NCBI RefSeq assembly: GCF_025397995.1
Contig: NZ_CP104550.1
Span: 896,001 to 960,000 of the forward strand
Length of the DNA stretch: 64,000 nucleotides
DNA from: Methanothermobacter wolfeii
Lineage (GTDB): Archaea; Methanobacteriota; Methanobacteria; Methanobacteriales; Methanothermobacteraceae
Reading direction: 5' to 3'
The stretch's first letter is position 1, and each line of letters starts with the position of its first letter. A program made the translations under genes and the position numbers. Below are positions 47,566 to 56,838 of the stretch, piece after piece. The notes under the pieces were generated by a model, which had not been told where the DNA came from, did not search any database, and was given only the letters and a program-made list of their open reading frames with translations.

Positions 47566-49835
47566 ATGGAAAAGTATGTGAAGATCTTCGTGGCGGCATC
47601 GATTTTCCTGGCCCTCATAGCCCAGCTCTCCGAGTTCAGGGGGGATATCATTAACGTCCTGACCCCCACAGCAAACCTTGCAGCCTTCATCGGGCTTCTG
47701 TATGTGAGCATCTATTCAAAGAAGCTCTATCCGAAATTTTTCCCGGCCCTCATCCTCCTCACCTCTGCACAGTTCTTCTCATTCCTTGGTGACCTTACCT
47801 GGACCATCATCGAGTCCATCCTGAGACAGAACCCCTACCCCTCAATTGCGGATCTATTCTACCTCCTCTATTATCCTCTCTTTGCAGCTGGTATTTTCCT
47901 CATACCCATAAAAAGACAGGTTGAAAGGATCCGGACGGCTGTGGACCTTTCAATAATTGGAGTCAGCACCCTGACGCTCCTGTGGATATTCCTCCTGAAA
48001 CCCATCATATTCAGTGGTGGAGAATTCACAGAGGTATTCATATCAACCCTGTATGTCATAGGGGATGTACTGGTCCTCTTCATGCTCCTCGAACTTGCCG
48101 TAAATAAAATGGGATTCATAAGATCTAGGACGCTTAACCTCTTCATGATAAGCATAGCCGTCCTCCTCCTGGCAGACATAATCTTCACATACACCAGAAC
48201 AATCGGTATAGACCTGCGGGAACCATGCCTGACATCTGGTGGATGGTAAGTTACCTCATATTAGTCCTTGCAGCCATGGAATTCTTCAAGGAGGACTGGT
48301 CAAGGCCAGTTTACAGTCCAGTGAAAGGAAGGATCACGGCATACCTTCCTGAAATCTTTGTCCTCTTATTCTATATCATGACCACAATTGCAATATTTGA
48401 AGTGGGTGGTTTCATACTAAGCAAAATAGGATTCGCAGAGGAGGTTATAATTGCGTATGGGCTCATCATACTTCTTTTCACCGGAAGACAGCACCTCTCA
48501 ATGAAGGAGAACATCAAACTCCTTGAGAATGTTGAATCTAAAAGGAAAACTGCAGAGATGTACCTTGATGTTGCAGGGTCCCTTATAATGGTCCTTGATG
48601 AACGGGACCGTGTTAAGCTCATAAACAGGCGGGGCCTTGAGATCCTTGAAGGTGAAAGGGATGAGATAACCGGGAAACACTGGTTCCTCACCTTCGTACC
48701 TCCAGAGGATAGAGAATGGCGCCTAAAACTGTATCAGGATCACCTGAAGCAGGGGGATGATAGTTACCGCCTTGAAGGCGACATACTGACCCTTAAAGGC
48801 AGAAGAAAGACTGTTTCATGGAATGTGAGGTTCCTCAGGGAAAATGGTGAATTAAGAGGGAGCATAATAGCAGGTGATGATATCACCGATATAAAGAAGG
48901 CCAGGGAGGAACTTGAAATAAGTGAAAAACGTTACAGGAGCATATTTGAAGGCGCCCCGGTTCCTATAATATCACTTAACCATGATGGCAGAGTAAGGGA
49001 CTGTAACAGCGCCACGGAAAGGGTCCTTGAATACAGCGCCGAAGAACTCCAGGGGATGAATATGAAGGATCTCATGCACCCGGATGACCTGAAAGGTGAA
49101 ACTGAGGGTCTAGGAAGGCTCATCAGCAGGTCGGGTCGTCTCATATACGCGAATATCCGCGTTACAAGTATATGTGATGAGGAAATAGTCATCATTGAAG
49201 ATCAGACAGAGATAATGGAGTCCCTCAGGGAGAAGGAACTCCTGCTGAGGGAGATCCACCACAGGGTCAAGAACAACCTCCAGATAATATCAAGCCTCCT
49301 GAGCATCCAGGAACGTCAGATCGAATCCAGGAAACTCAGGAATATCCTGGCAGAGAGCCGTGACCGTATAAGGTCCATAGCACTCGTCCATGAACACCTC
49401 TACCATTCAACAGATCTTTCCACTGTCAGTATACGGGGGTACCTTGAAAACCTCATCTCGAAGATAACACAGGGACAGACCTCTTCAGGTGTTCCGCGGA
49501 TCCACACAAGCATTGAGGACCTCGAGTTCAACCTTGAGACGAGTCTGCCGGTGGGTTTAATCGTTAATGAACTTGTAAGTAATTCACTGAAACATGCCGA
49601 AGCCAGCAACATCTATGTTGAGCTTAAAGGACTGAATGGAGAATTCGAACTGAGGGTCGCTGATGACGGCAGGGGTGTTGAATCACCCGATGTCATCACA
49701 GGGTCCAGGAGCATGGGATGGTACCTTATAAGGGCACTTATAGACCAGCTGGACGGTGAGATGGATATTGAAACCGATGGTGGTCTCTCCATCAGGATAA
49801 GATTCCATGAACTGAGCTATGAGAAGAGATACTGA
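47566..49835 (+). pseudogene. Membrane sensor histidine kinase (HisKA_2/HWE type), one frameshift
   Basis: Frame 1 (to 48249) has about seven TM helices. Frame 2 (from 48225) starts in the next helix (PDIWWMVSYLILVLAAMEF). Adding one G near 48216-48219 in CGGGAACC joins them into about 756 residues. Then follow two PAS domains (GSLIMVLDERDRVKLINRRGLEILEG; RSIFEGAPVPIISLNHDG), an H-box LREIHHRVKNNLQIISSLLSIQ (phospho-His), and HATPase_c with N-box VNELVSNSLKHA and DDGRGVE. No response regulator is adjacent. Signal unknown. Confidence 0.8.
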
Positions 49836-49836
49836 G

Positions 49837-49947
49837 ATGAAGGCTGAAGGTGATGTAAAACTCACAAGACCCGTTAAGACCATGATGGGGAGGAGTATTA
49901 TCAACTATCTTCCAGGAAATGACCCTTACGATAACCCCGCACGGTAG
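49837..49947 (+). CDS. Small protein of 36 residues after the kinase
   Basis: ATG one base after the kinase TGA. It encodes MKAEGDVKLTRPVKTMMG then RSIINYLPGNDPYDNPAR. Composition is protein-like and position suggests co-translation, but no family is recognised. The remaining spacer up to 50187 holds CCCGGATCCCGGGAC-type palindromic sequence and a 32-nt repeat pair. Confidence 0.45.
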   Translation: MKAEGDVKLTRPVKTMMGRSIINYLPGNDPYDNPAR

Positions 49948-50047
49948 ATTTAAACGGGTCCATGACCATTAACCGGTACCTGTCCCGGATCCCGGGACTT
50001 CATCCTGTCCGGGTTACGATCCATGGGAATTAACCGGATCTGCACGG

Positions 50048-50146
50048 GACCACCAGAATACACTACATACCCCTGAGAAACAAATGCGAAGAGGAAAGAC
50101 TCAGCCCTCCGCATGACCACCAGAATACACTACATACCCCTGAGAA
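50048..50146. repeat. 32-nt exact direct repeat
   Basis: A segment beginning GACCACCAGAATACACTACA is identical at 50048-50079 and 50115-50146 (offset 67). It lies upstream of the coiled-coil gene. ATTAACCGG at about 49970 and 50028 also recurs with offset near 59. Confidence 0.9.
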
Positions 50147-50187
50147 GCAGGCATTATATTAGTTTAATAGTATGGAGGAGCCAGAGG

Positions 50188-50577
50188 ATGAGTGAACTTG
50201 AAGATGAAATTGAAATCCTGAAGGGTGAGATAAGGAAGAGGGATAAAATCATAGATGACCTCAGGCTGGAACTTGCAGAATGCAGGGGTCGTGTTAAGGA
50301 GCTCAGATCCGAAAACCGTTCTCTGCAGGATGAGGTTAACCGTCTCACCGTACTGAAACTTGACCTTAAATTGAGGGATGTTCAGAGGCTTGAGGATGAG
50401 AACAACCGCCTTGAACACAGGATAGAAATCACCAAGGGACTCCTTGATGAGGCCAGGGAACGTCTTGATGTCCTTGAAAGGGTTGTTGAGGAATTCCGGT
50501 GCCAGGGCTTCGCCGACAGGGTTAGGGGCAGAAAGCCTGAAAGCCTTATCTACTATGATGAAAGGTTCAGAAAATAG
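50188..50577 (+). CDS. Coiled-coil protein
   Basis: A 129-residue highly charged protein (MSELEDEIEILKGEIRKRDKI ... LERVVEEF) with long heptad-like stretches of L, I and V among E, K and R. ATG 50188 has TGGAGGAG upstream; a longer frame from 50113 starts inside the repeat and is rejected. Likely structural or scaffold; partner unknown. Confidence 0.7.
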   Translation: MSELEDEIEILKGEIRKRDKIIDDLRLELAECRGRVKELRSENRSLQDEVNRLTVLKLDLKLRDVQRLEDENNRLEHRIEITKGLLDEARERLDVLERVVEEFRCQGFADRVRGRKPESLIYYDERFRK

Positions 50578-50703
50578 ACCTGGCTGATCAATTTAAATCA
50601 GCATCCATTCAGTTCTGAACAATTTCCTATTTTTCCCCCTATGAGCCAAAATATATATGTAATAATCACCATATATTTTTTATCAAATGCCTGGAGTGAT
50701 TCT

Positions 50704-51564
50704 ATGGAACCATATGGCGGGGGAGACGGCCGTGTAAGGTGGGTTACACCTGAATGGCTCATGGATAACATGGATGAGGTTAAAATTGTTGACTGCCAGC
50801 CAAACATCCATGACTACATATTTGAACACATCCCTGGAGCAGTATACCTTAACGAGGGCCTCTTCCGGGAGCCCCGGGGCATGGCGCCTGCAATGTACAT
50901 CCCTGAAGGAGCCGTTGAACTGATATTCCATCAGGCAGGCATTGAAGACCTGCCCACGGTTGTGTACACCGGACCCGGTGAGGTCAAGGGGTGGGGTGAT
51001 GGCCTTGAGCAGACAATGCTGGCCTACAGTCTTGCAAGGTTCGGCCACCGTAACGTCCTTGTACTAAACGGGGGGCTCCCTGAGTGGAAGAAGGCCGGTG
51101 GTGATGTGACAAAGGTGTTCCCTGAGGTTGAGGAGTCAGACTTCTCTGCAGAGACACAGAAGGACTTCTACATTGAATACCCTGAATTCAAGAAAATAAA
51201 GGACCATGATGACGTGCTTGTCCTGGACGCCCGGCCAAGGGAGGTCTATGAGGGGCAGGGTCCATGGATAAAACCAGGACACATCCCTGGAGCGGTTAAC
51301 CTCCCATGGGCGTCCCTAATGGATGATGAGAATAAAACCCTCCTTAAACCTGAAGAGGAGATACTTGAACTCCTGGAGGCTGCAGGAGCATCAGAGGATA
51401 AGACCATAATCTGCAGCTGTGGAACCGGGAGGGAGGCAACCAATGAATTCATACTCTTCAAATGGTATCTTGGCTACCCTGATGTCAGGATATATGAGGG
51501 TTCATTCACCGAGTGGACCCAGATAGAGGACAACCCAACGGTAACTGGTCCTGACCCCTACTGA
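50704..51564 (+). CDS. Thiosulfate sulfurtransferase (two-domain rhodanese)
   Basis: A 286-residue protein with two rhodanese domains. The first ([20 protein letters not shown] ... [10 protein letters not shown]) lacks the active Cys. The second ([14 protein letters not shown] ... [13 protein letters not shown]) ends with the catalytic loop CSCGTGREA. Start ATG 50704; the upstream frame from 50641 overlaps a TATA-like ATATATATG. Likely in sulfur transfer or detoxification. Confidence 0.9.
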   Translation: MEPYGGGDGRVRWVTPEWLMDNMDEVKIVDCQPNIHDYIFEHIPGAVYLNEGLFREPRGMAPAMYIPEGAVELIFHQAGIEDLPTVVYTGPGEVKGWGDGLEQTMLAYSLARFGHRNVLVLNGGLPEWKKAGGDVTKVFPEVEESDFSAETQKDFYIEYPEFKKIKDHDDVLVLDARPREVYEGQGPWIKPGHIPGAVNLPWASLMDDENKTLLKPEEEILELLEAAGASEDKTIICSCGTGREATNEFILFKWYLGYPDVRIYEGSFTEWTQIEDNPTVTGPDPY

Positions 51565-51658
51565 AGCAAATATAAAAACGGCGATTTACGGACACACACC
51601 CCTGCCACAGACACCGGACTAACCATCTCCAAACAGGGTGCTGCCTGTTAAAAAATTA

Positions 51659-52462
51659 TTAATTTTTTCTGAAATCTGTCCTGAGCTCTGAGCCTGCGAA
51701 TAAAAGCACGATGAATGCTGCTGCTACATTAAGGATCATCAGGAAGACTCCGCCGGCAATGGTTGTCTGTACCGGGAAGAGGAAGTATGAGAGGTTTCCT
51801 GTGGTATGGATGATCAGAACTGCCAGTATACTCTCGGTTGAATTGTAGACCCATGCATATATTATGGATGCCGAGATTATCAGGATCATGAAGCTCCAGA
51901 AGGGGACCTGTGACTGTATACTTCCCTGTATGAAGAAGAGGGGTATGTGCCAGAGGCCCCATATGAAACCGAGTATGATGGCGGCGTAGACCGGTGAATA
52001 TTTCCTCTGAAGTCCCGGGAGAGCATAGCCCCTCCAGCCGAACTCCTCCTGTAGCGGACCTCCAAGGAAGAATATGTAAAGGAAGGCCAGGGGGATGATC
52101 CATGGCTGGGAGACCCAGTAAAGGGATGGTGGAGCGTCCCCCCAGAGGACGCCGAGGAATGCTGATAGTCCCGTGATGAGTGGGAACAAGAAGAGGATTA
52201 TAATCCACCAGAAACCATGGAAATCCCTTTTAAAACCCTTCCTGAGGAGGCTTAGAAGTTCATCCCTTCCGCCGTAGAGGAAGGTTAAAAGGATTGCTGC
52301 AAGTGTCGGTCCGAAGGCTGCAGGGTTGTAGGGACCTTTCAGGAAGGCGTCCACCGGTCCTGTGAAACTGAAGCCCGCAGATATCAGTGCAACTGGTATC
52401 CAGAGTATCCATGAAAAGACAAATGCTATTATGAAAAAGGCTGAAAGCTTCTCCTGCTTCAT
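51659..52462 (-). CDS. CPBP-family intramembrane metalloprotease
   Basis: About 267 residues and eight TM helices. CPBP (Rce1/Abi) motifs: PLQEEFGWRGYALPGLQ (EE...R), GFIWGLWHIPLFF (His) and LIIHTTGN (His-Asn). ATG 52462 (MKQEKLSAFFIIAFVFSWILW) begins just before TM1; the upstream in-frame start at 52534 adds a hydrophilic tail. Substrate unknown. Confidence 0.88.
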   Translation of the reverse strand: MKQEKLSAFFIIAFVFSWILWIPVALISAGFSFTGPVDAFLKGPYNPAAFGPTLAAILLTFLYGGRDELLSLLRKGFKRDFHGFWWIIILFLFPLITGLSAFLGVLWGDAPPSLYWVSQPWIIPLAFLYIFFLGGPLQEEFGWRGYALPGLQRKYSPVYAAIILGFIWGLWHIPLFFIQGSIQSQVPFWSFMILIISASIIYAWVYNSTESILAVLIIHTTGNLSYFLFPVQTTIAGGVFLMILNVAAAFIVLLFAGSELRTDFRKN

Positions 52463-52534
52463 ATTATCATCCTTATCATATCGGTCAGCAAAGAGGTGCA
52501 TCCCCTCCATCATCATATCAATCAACAAAGGCAA

Positions 52535-52860
52535 AGAGGATACATCATCTCATCCTCAAAGACTATACACATGATAGGTTCAGCTGAAATGACATTTATA
52601 TTTTCACCCATTAAAGTAAATGTCAGCCTGAAGAATATTAAAATCCTCCTATCCCCTGCATTGAACTCAGCAGGACAGGTTGCAGAGATACTCCTCATAT
52701 ACACCGCTACTCCAAGTGACTGTTTGCCATCAATCCTCTGATACTCCCCATATAACCACCCTTAAGACCCGACCCCCTGTTATCACCCGGTGACTCTGGA
52801 TGTAATGTTTTTTCATCCCGGTCACCATCGATCCCATCCACCCTCAAGCTGATTTAACTC
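52535..52860. other. Spacer with no clear gene
   Basis: Short frames exist on both strands (for example MIGSAEMTFIFSPIKVNV on plus) but none looks convincing. GGTGAC near 52789 and GTCACC near 52821 can pair around a T-rich loop. Nothing else was seen. Confidence 0.3.
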
Positions 52861-53436
52861 CTATTTTCCAGGGTTTCTAAGGCCGGATAAGAATTCCCTG
52901 AAGGGCCTCTTACCCAGAAGCCGGATAAAGGTAACGGCAGGTATAAATGGCCTTACCTCAACTTCAACATCGATACTTCCAGTTACATCATCATGAAAAA
53001 AATCTGGTTCAGATGTTATTTCAATTTTCCCTGATCCCCCTGTAATGGCTCCAATGGACCACAGGTACCCGTTTATCATGGCCGTGTCAGCAGCGTCCCC
53101 CAGCCCCAGTTTAAGATGGACCCTGAGAAAGACCAGGTTAACCGATGATATGACCCTCCCTGTGAGGTGCAGAATCTGACCCCTTGCACCCAGGAGCCTT
53201 GATGTGAAATCCCTCATGGCCTTAATATCAGGGGCCTGCCTTTTTCCAGCCCCACCAGCAGCATCAGGACCGAGCCTCTTCCTGAAGAACCTTAAATTCC
53301 ATACTCCCACCTGAAGTGTTAGGAATGTTCCCTCACCATCCCTTAAACCGGTGAGTCTGATCCTGTAGGGTAAGAGGAGGAGGACTATGATGAGGACTGC
53401 CAGGAGGGCCAGTGAAGTGAAAATCCACCAGATCAC
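52861..53436 (-). CDS. DUF2953 membrane protein (YtfI-like)
   Basis: A 191-residue protein with one N-terminal TM helix (IFTSLALLAVLIIVLLLLPYRIRL) followed by the DUF2953 pattern (TLQVGVWNLRFF; RVHLKLGLGDAADTAMINGYLWSIGAI; PDFFHDDVTGSIDVEVEVRP). In Bacillus the same family (YtfI) is encoded next to GerW/YtfJ; here too the GerW-like gene is directly upstream on the same strand. Confidence 0.8.
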   Translation of the reverse strand: MIWWIFTSLALLAVLIIVLLLLPYRIRLTGLRDGEGTFLTLQVGVWNLRFFRKRLGPDAAGGAGKRQAPDIKAMRDFTSRLLGARGQILHLTGRVISSVNLVFLRVHLKLGLGDAADTAMINGYLWSIGAITGGSGKIEITSEPDFFHDDVTGSIDVEVEVRPFIPAVTFIRLLGKRPFREFLSGLRNPGK

Positions 53437-53506
53437 TCTTTCAAAAATGTTAATCCCTCATAGGCGCTTCAGGGGCATGAAATCAGATTTCCCGTGGCTT
53501 CTGGAT

Positions 53507-53896
53507 TCATTCCTCAGATGATTCCTCAGATTTCTTATTATCTGAGAGTTCCTTTATAACCTCTGTAACTGTGGATCCCAGTTCCTGTATGATTCTGCCG
53601 GTGCCTGCGGATCTGAGGTCGATGACACGTACACCATCGGGGCCCCTGACATCCTTCAGTATGACAATGACCGCGATGGGTTCAACGCCTGCAGCTGCTC
53701 CAGCACCGCTTCCAGCGCCTCCTTCAGAGGAAGAAGACCTTCCTTCACCCATACCTGCCCCGAAACCGACACCCATCTTCATTACAGGGATGAGAATTTT
53801 ATCCTCTGTCTCAAGGGGTTCTCCAACAAGGTTCTTCACATCAAGGAGCCTTCTCAGCTCCTCAACTGTAGTTTTAATCGGTTCTTCAATTTTCAT
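53507..53896 (-). CDS. GerW/YtfJ-like protein
   Basis: A 129-residue protein with the GerW family pattern: VGEPLETEDKILIPVMKMGVGFGAGMG, a Gly/Ser/Ala-rich middle, and GVEPIAVIVILKDVRGPDGVRVI. In Bacillus it is linked to spore germination; its role in archaea is unknown. Pairing with DUF2953 is conserved across domains. Confidence 0.82.
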   Translation of the reverse strand: MKIEEPIKTTVEELRRLLDVKNLVGEPLETEDKILIPVMKMGVGFGAGMGEGRSSSSEGGAGSGAGAAAGVEPIAVIVILKDVRGPDGVRVIDLRSAGTGRIIQELGSTVTEVIKELSDNKKSEESSEE

Positions 53897-54006
53897 TTAA
53901 ATCACACCATAATTTATGTTTATCCAGGTATATCCACTTTGGCACTGAAAATTATTCAAAAGGGTTTTATTATAATTGCATCATACCATAACTGGAGGTG
54001 TTTATT

Positions 54007-54504
54007 ATGGACAGTAAGATTGCTATCCTGGCCCTTGTGGTGGTTGTTGCTGCTGCAGCCGGCGCCTACCTCCTCTCAGGGCCAGGTGAAACAGCAGACA
54101 ACCAGACAGCTGAAAACGGGACGCGGGTTAATAAAACAATAGGTGCGGCTAAACTCGTCGCAACACAGAGCGGACCTGAAAGTGCAGAGCCAGGGACAAA
54201 TGTCACCATAACCTGCAGGATAAAGAATACAGGAAGCGGGCCAGCCAGGAAGATTGAGGTCTCATCCCAGGACTTTGATAAATCCTTTGAAATTATCGAG
54301 GCCGGCGATGAGGTTGAATTCCAGGCCCTAATATACATACCCACCGAAGAGGAGATCAAGATGGACTTCGGTGATGATGCAACACTCTCAAACCCATTCT
54401 TTATAGGAGGATTTGGTGTTCAGTACACCGATGTAACAGGAAAACACTCAATAACAGCCAATTCAATAGAAATCAAACTGATAGGGGTCCCTCCAAGTCC
54501 ATGA
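54007..54504 (+). CDS. Exported protein with CARDB-like beta domain
   Basis: About 165 residues. Signal/anchor helix AILALVVVVAAAAGAYLLSG, a Thr/Asn-rich spacer with N-glycosylation sequons (NGT, NKT, NVT), then a beta-sandwich (AEPGTNVTITCRIKNTGSGPARKIEVSS) similar to CARDB domains. ATG 54007 has GGAGGTG upstream. Likely a surface lipoprotein-like or anchored protein. Confidence 0.65.
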   Translation: MDSKIAILALVVVVAAAAGAYLLSGPGETADNQTAENGTRVNKTIGAAKLVATQSGPESAEPGTNVTITCRIKNTGSGPARKIEVSSQDFDKSFEIIEAGDEVEFQALIYIPTEEEIKMDFGDDATLSNPFFIGGFGVQYTDVTGKHSITANSIEIKLIGVPPSP

Positions 54505-54540
54505 ACCCCTATCCAATTTTTAAAAGATAATAAAAGTACA

Positions 54541-55002
54541 CTATCCCCTTCTTTTAACAGGGATCTGGACCTCTGTTAAAAGTTCGGATTCATCAACCTC
54601 CATGGGACTGTTGAGGTAAACCTCGGTGACGGGTCCTGTGATCTCATAGCTGTTCTGGAGGGCATGCTCAACTATCCCCTGTATAACAGGGCCGACCTCA
54701 GTGTAGGGTCCCTGGTGAAGGGCTGCCAGAACTATCATTGGCGGTAACTCCTTTATTTTTATGTTCCCCTCAGGTTCTGCTTCACCCGCAAAGGAGACAC
54801 CTATCTCATACCTGAGTTCCTCCTCACTGACCTCATCAGGACTGTTATAGTAGGTCCCGTAGACCCTGCCGGTCATCTGAAGCCCCTTCCCTATAACCCA
54901 TCCTGCAACTTCCTCAATGTACTCCGGGATGCGTTCGTAGCTTCCCCTGCACTTCCTGAAGGCCACCTTCACTCCTTCAACCATCTTTTCAGTTATATCC
55001 AT
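54541..55002 (-). CDS. GyrI-like / effector-binding domain protein
   Basis: A 153-residue protein with the SHS2-type GyrI/AraC effector-binding pattern: VGVSFAGEAEPEG, MIVLAALHQGPYTEVGPVIQGIVEHAL and EVYLNSPMEVDESELLTEVQIPV. No DNA-binding part is attached. It may bind or hydrolyse small molecules. Confidence 0.8.
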   Translation of the reverse strand: MDITEKMVEGVKVAFRKCRGSYERIPEYIEEVAGWVIGKGLQMTGRVYGTYYNSPDEVSEEELRYEIGVSFAGEAEPEGNIKIKELPPMIVLAALHQGPYTEVGPVIQGIVEHALQNSYEITGPVTEVYLNSPMEVDESELLTEVQIPVKRRG

Positions 55003-55166
55003 AAAAACCTCCCCATTTTTTATTATCAGGGTGAAATTATAAAAATCTATCTATCCATTAACCAAAAAAACAGGCAGCCCCGCAAAAAACCTTCATCTCA
55101 TCACGAACCGAAAATTAAAAGGAGCACTCTCCTCATAGAGGAGTGTTTCGCCGATTCTGGGATTAC

Positions 55167-55591
55167 CTAAACCCTCAGGAGTATAACTCCCAGTACAACA
55201 AGGACAAGTCCACCTGCCTTCATGGCCGTTAACCTCTCCCCCAGGAAGAAGAGTGCTATTATAAATGTGAAGACAGGGAATGATGCCACAGGGGCACCAC
55301 TATTGATGCTTCACCCGACTTGAGGGCATAGTAATAGAAGAGCTGGCCCAGGAGGGCTGCAGATATCCCATCAAGGGCCAGGAAAACCCAGCCCCTGGGG
55401 GTTACCTCCGAGAGCATATCAGGACCTCCCATCAGCATCACCCAGAAGAGCATGACACACGTTATAACCGAACTCCTTATCGTGAGGGCCACGCCAGGGT
55501 TAACACCCTCAAGACCCATCTTGCTGAATACAGGGGCCACTCCAAAGAGGAAGGCTGCCAGAAGGGCGAATATGTAGTAATTCACAGTCAC
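55167..55591 (-). pseudogene. EamA/DMT-family transporter, one frameshift
   Basis: Frame 1 (55591-55259) has ALLAAFLFGVAPVFSKMGLEGVNPGVALTIRS and FYYYALKSGEASIVVP, the EamA pattern. It is broken in a CCCC run near 55296. One extra C continues PVASFPVFTFIIALFFLGERLTAMKAGGLVLVVLGVILL to the stop at 55167. The restored protein has ~141 residues, one EamA domain that would work as a dimer. Confidence 0.8.
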
Positions 55592-55670
55592 ACCTCACCA
55601 CTTAGATAACATAGGGGCCATATCCTTTTTATAAACACGATCTTATATAAAAACTGAAAGGTGAAAAATC

Positions 55671-56639
55671 ATGATACTCATCGTTGGTGGAGCAGGATAT
55701 ATAGGGTCACATGTAAACAAGTTTCTATCATCCATGGGCTACGAGACCGTTGTCCTTGATAATCTGAGCAGGGGGCACAGGGAATTCGTCAAATGGGGGC
55801 GGCTGGTGGAGGGCGACCTTGGAGACAGATCCCTGCTTGACAGGGTCTTCAGGGAATACGATGTTGATGCTGTCATGCACTTCGCGGCCTTTACAGATGT
55901 TGGTGAATCCGTTAGAGACCCGGGGGCATACTACAGGAACAACGTCATGAACACCATGAACCTCCTTGACTCCATGATGGAGAACGGTGTGTCCGGCTTC
56001 GTGTTCTCATCTACCTGTGCCGTCTACGGGAACCCCATTGAGATTCCCATAACAGAGGAACACCCCCTGAACCCCATAAGCCCCTACGGGAGATCCAAAC
56101 TCATGGTTGAGGAGATACTCAGGGACTACCATGAAGCCTACGGCCTGAACTACGTCTCCCTCCGCTACTTCAATGCCGCAGGCGCCGACCCTGAGGGTGA
56201 TGTGGGTGAACTCCATGACCCTGAAACCCACCTCATACCCCTAGTCCTTGACGCTGCCATGGGCAGGAGGGAGTCCGTTAAAATCTTCGGCACAGATTAC
56301 CCCACACCTGACGGGACCTGTATAAGGGACTACATACACGTCATGGACCTGGCCGATGCCCACTGCCGGGCCCTTGAATACCTGGAAAGGGAAGAAAAGG
56401 GGGTATTCAACCTGGGTAACGGCAGGGGCTTCTCTGTCAGGGAGGTTATAGAGGCATGCCAGAAAGTTACAGGTGAGGAAATAAAGGTCGTTGAGGATGA
56501 TCGAAGACCCGGGGATCCGCCTGAACTCATAGGAAGCTCCGTGAAGGCCGGGAAGGTCCTTGGGTGGAAACCCGAATTCAGAAAACTTGAGAGGATCATC
56601 GAAACCGCCTGGGCCTGGCACAGTAGCAGGAACCGATGA
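55671..56639 (+). CDS. galE: UDP-glucose 4-epimerase
   Basis: Extended SDR enzyme of 322 residues: NAD motif GGAGYIGSH at the N-terminus, FSSTCAVYG, catalytic SPYGRSK (YxxxK), YFNAAGADPEGD and CIRDYIHVMDLADAH. It interconverts UDP-glucose and UDP-galactose for surface glycans. Good spacing from AGGTGAAAAATC. Confidence 0.93.
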   Translation: MILIVGGAGYIGSHVNKFLSSMGYETVVLDNLSRGHREFVKWGRLVEGDLGDRSLLDRVFREYDVDAVMHFAAFTDVGESVRDPGAYYRNNVMNTMNLLDSMMENGVSGFVFSSTCAVYGNPIEIPITEEHPLNPISPYGRSKLMVEEILRDYHEAYGLNYVSLRYFNAAGADPEGDVGELHDPETHLIPLVLDAAMGRRESVKIFGTDYPTPDGTCIRDYIHVMDLADAHCRALEYLEREEKGVFNLGNGRGFSVREVIEACQKVTGEEIKVVEDDRRPGDPPELIGSSVKAGKVLGWKPEFRKLERIIETAWAWHSSRNR

Positions 56640-56838
56640 AGTAACGATAAAAATGTTTACTCAGAGAAAACAGCACCCCAACCATCTGCTGCCAGAGAAC
56701 ATCCATCGCAGCAAAAATCCTCTTTTTTCTGCCAGAAATTGATCACCTACCTGAGCAAAAAAACATTACCATATGGGTCAATAATAGGTACATGGAAATT
56801 CTGAATATATAAAAACTGCTAGAATAGGGGTGATGACA

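Noticed and set aside
52496-52741. Small gene in the spacer upstream of the CPBP protease
   Set aside because: Frames on both strands have poor composition, no ribosome site and no recognised pattern.
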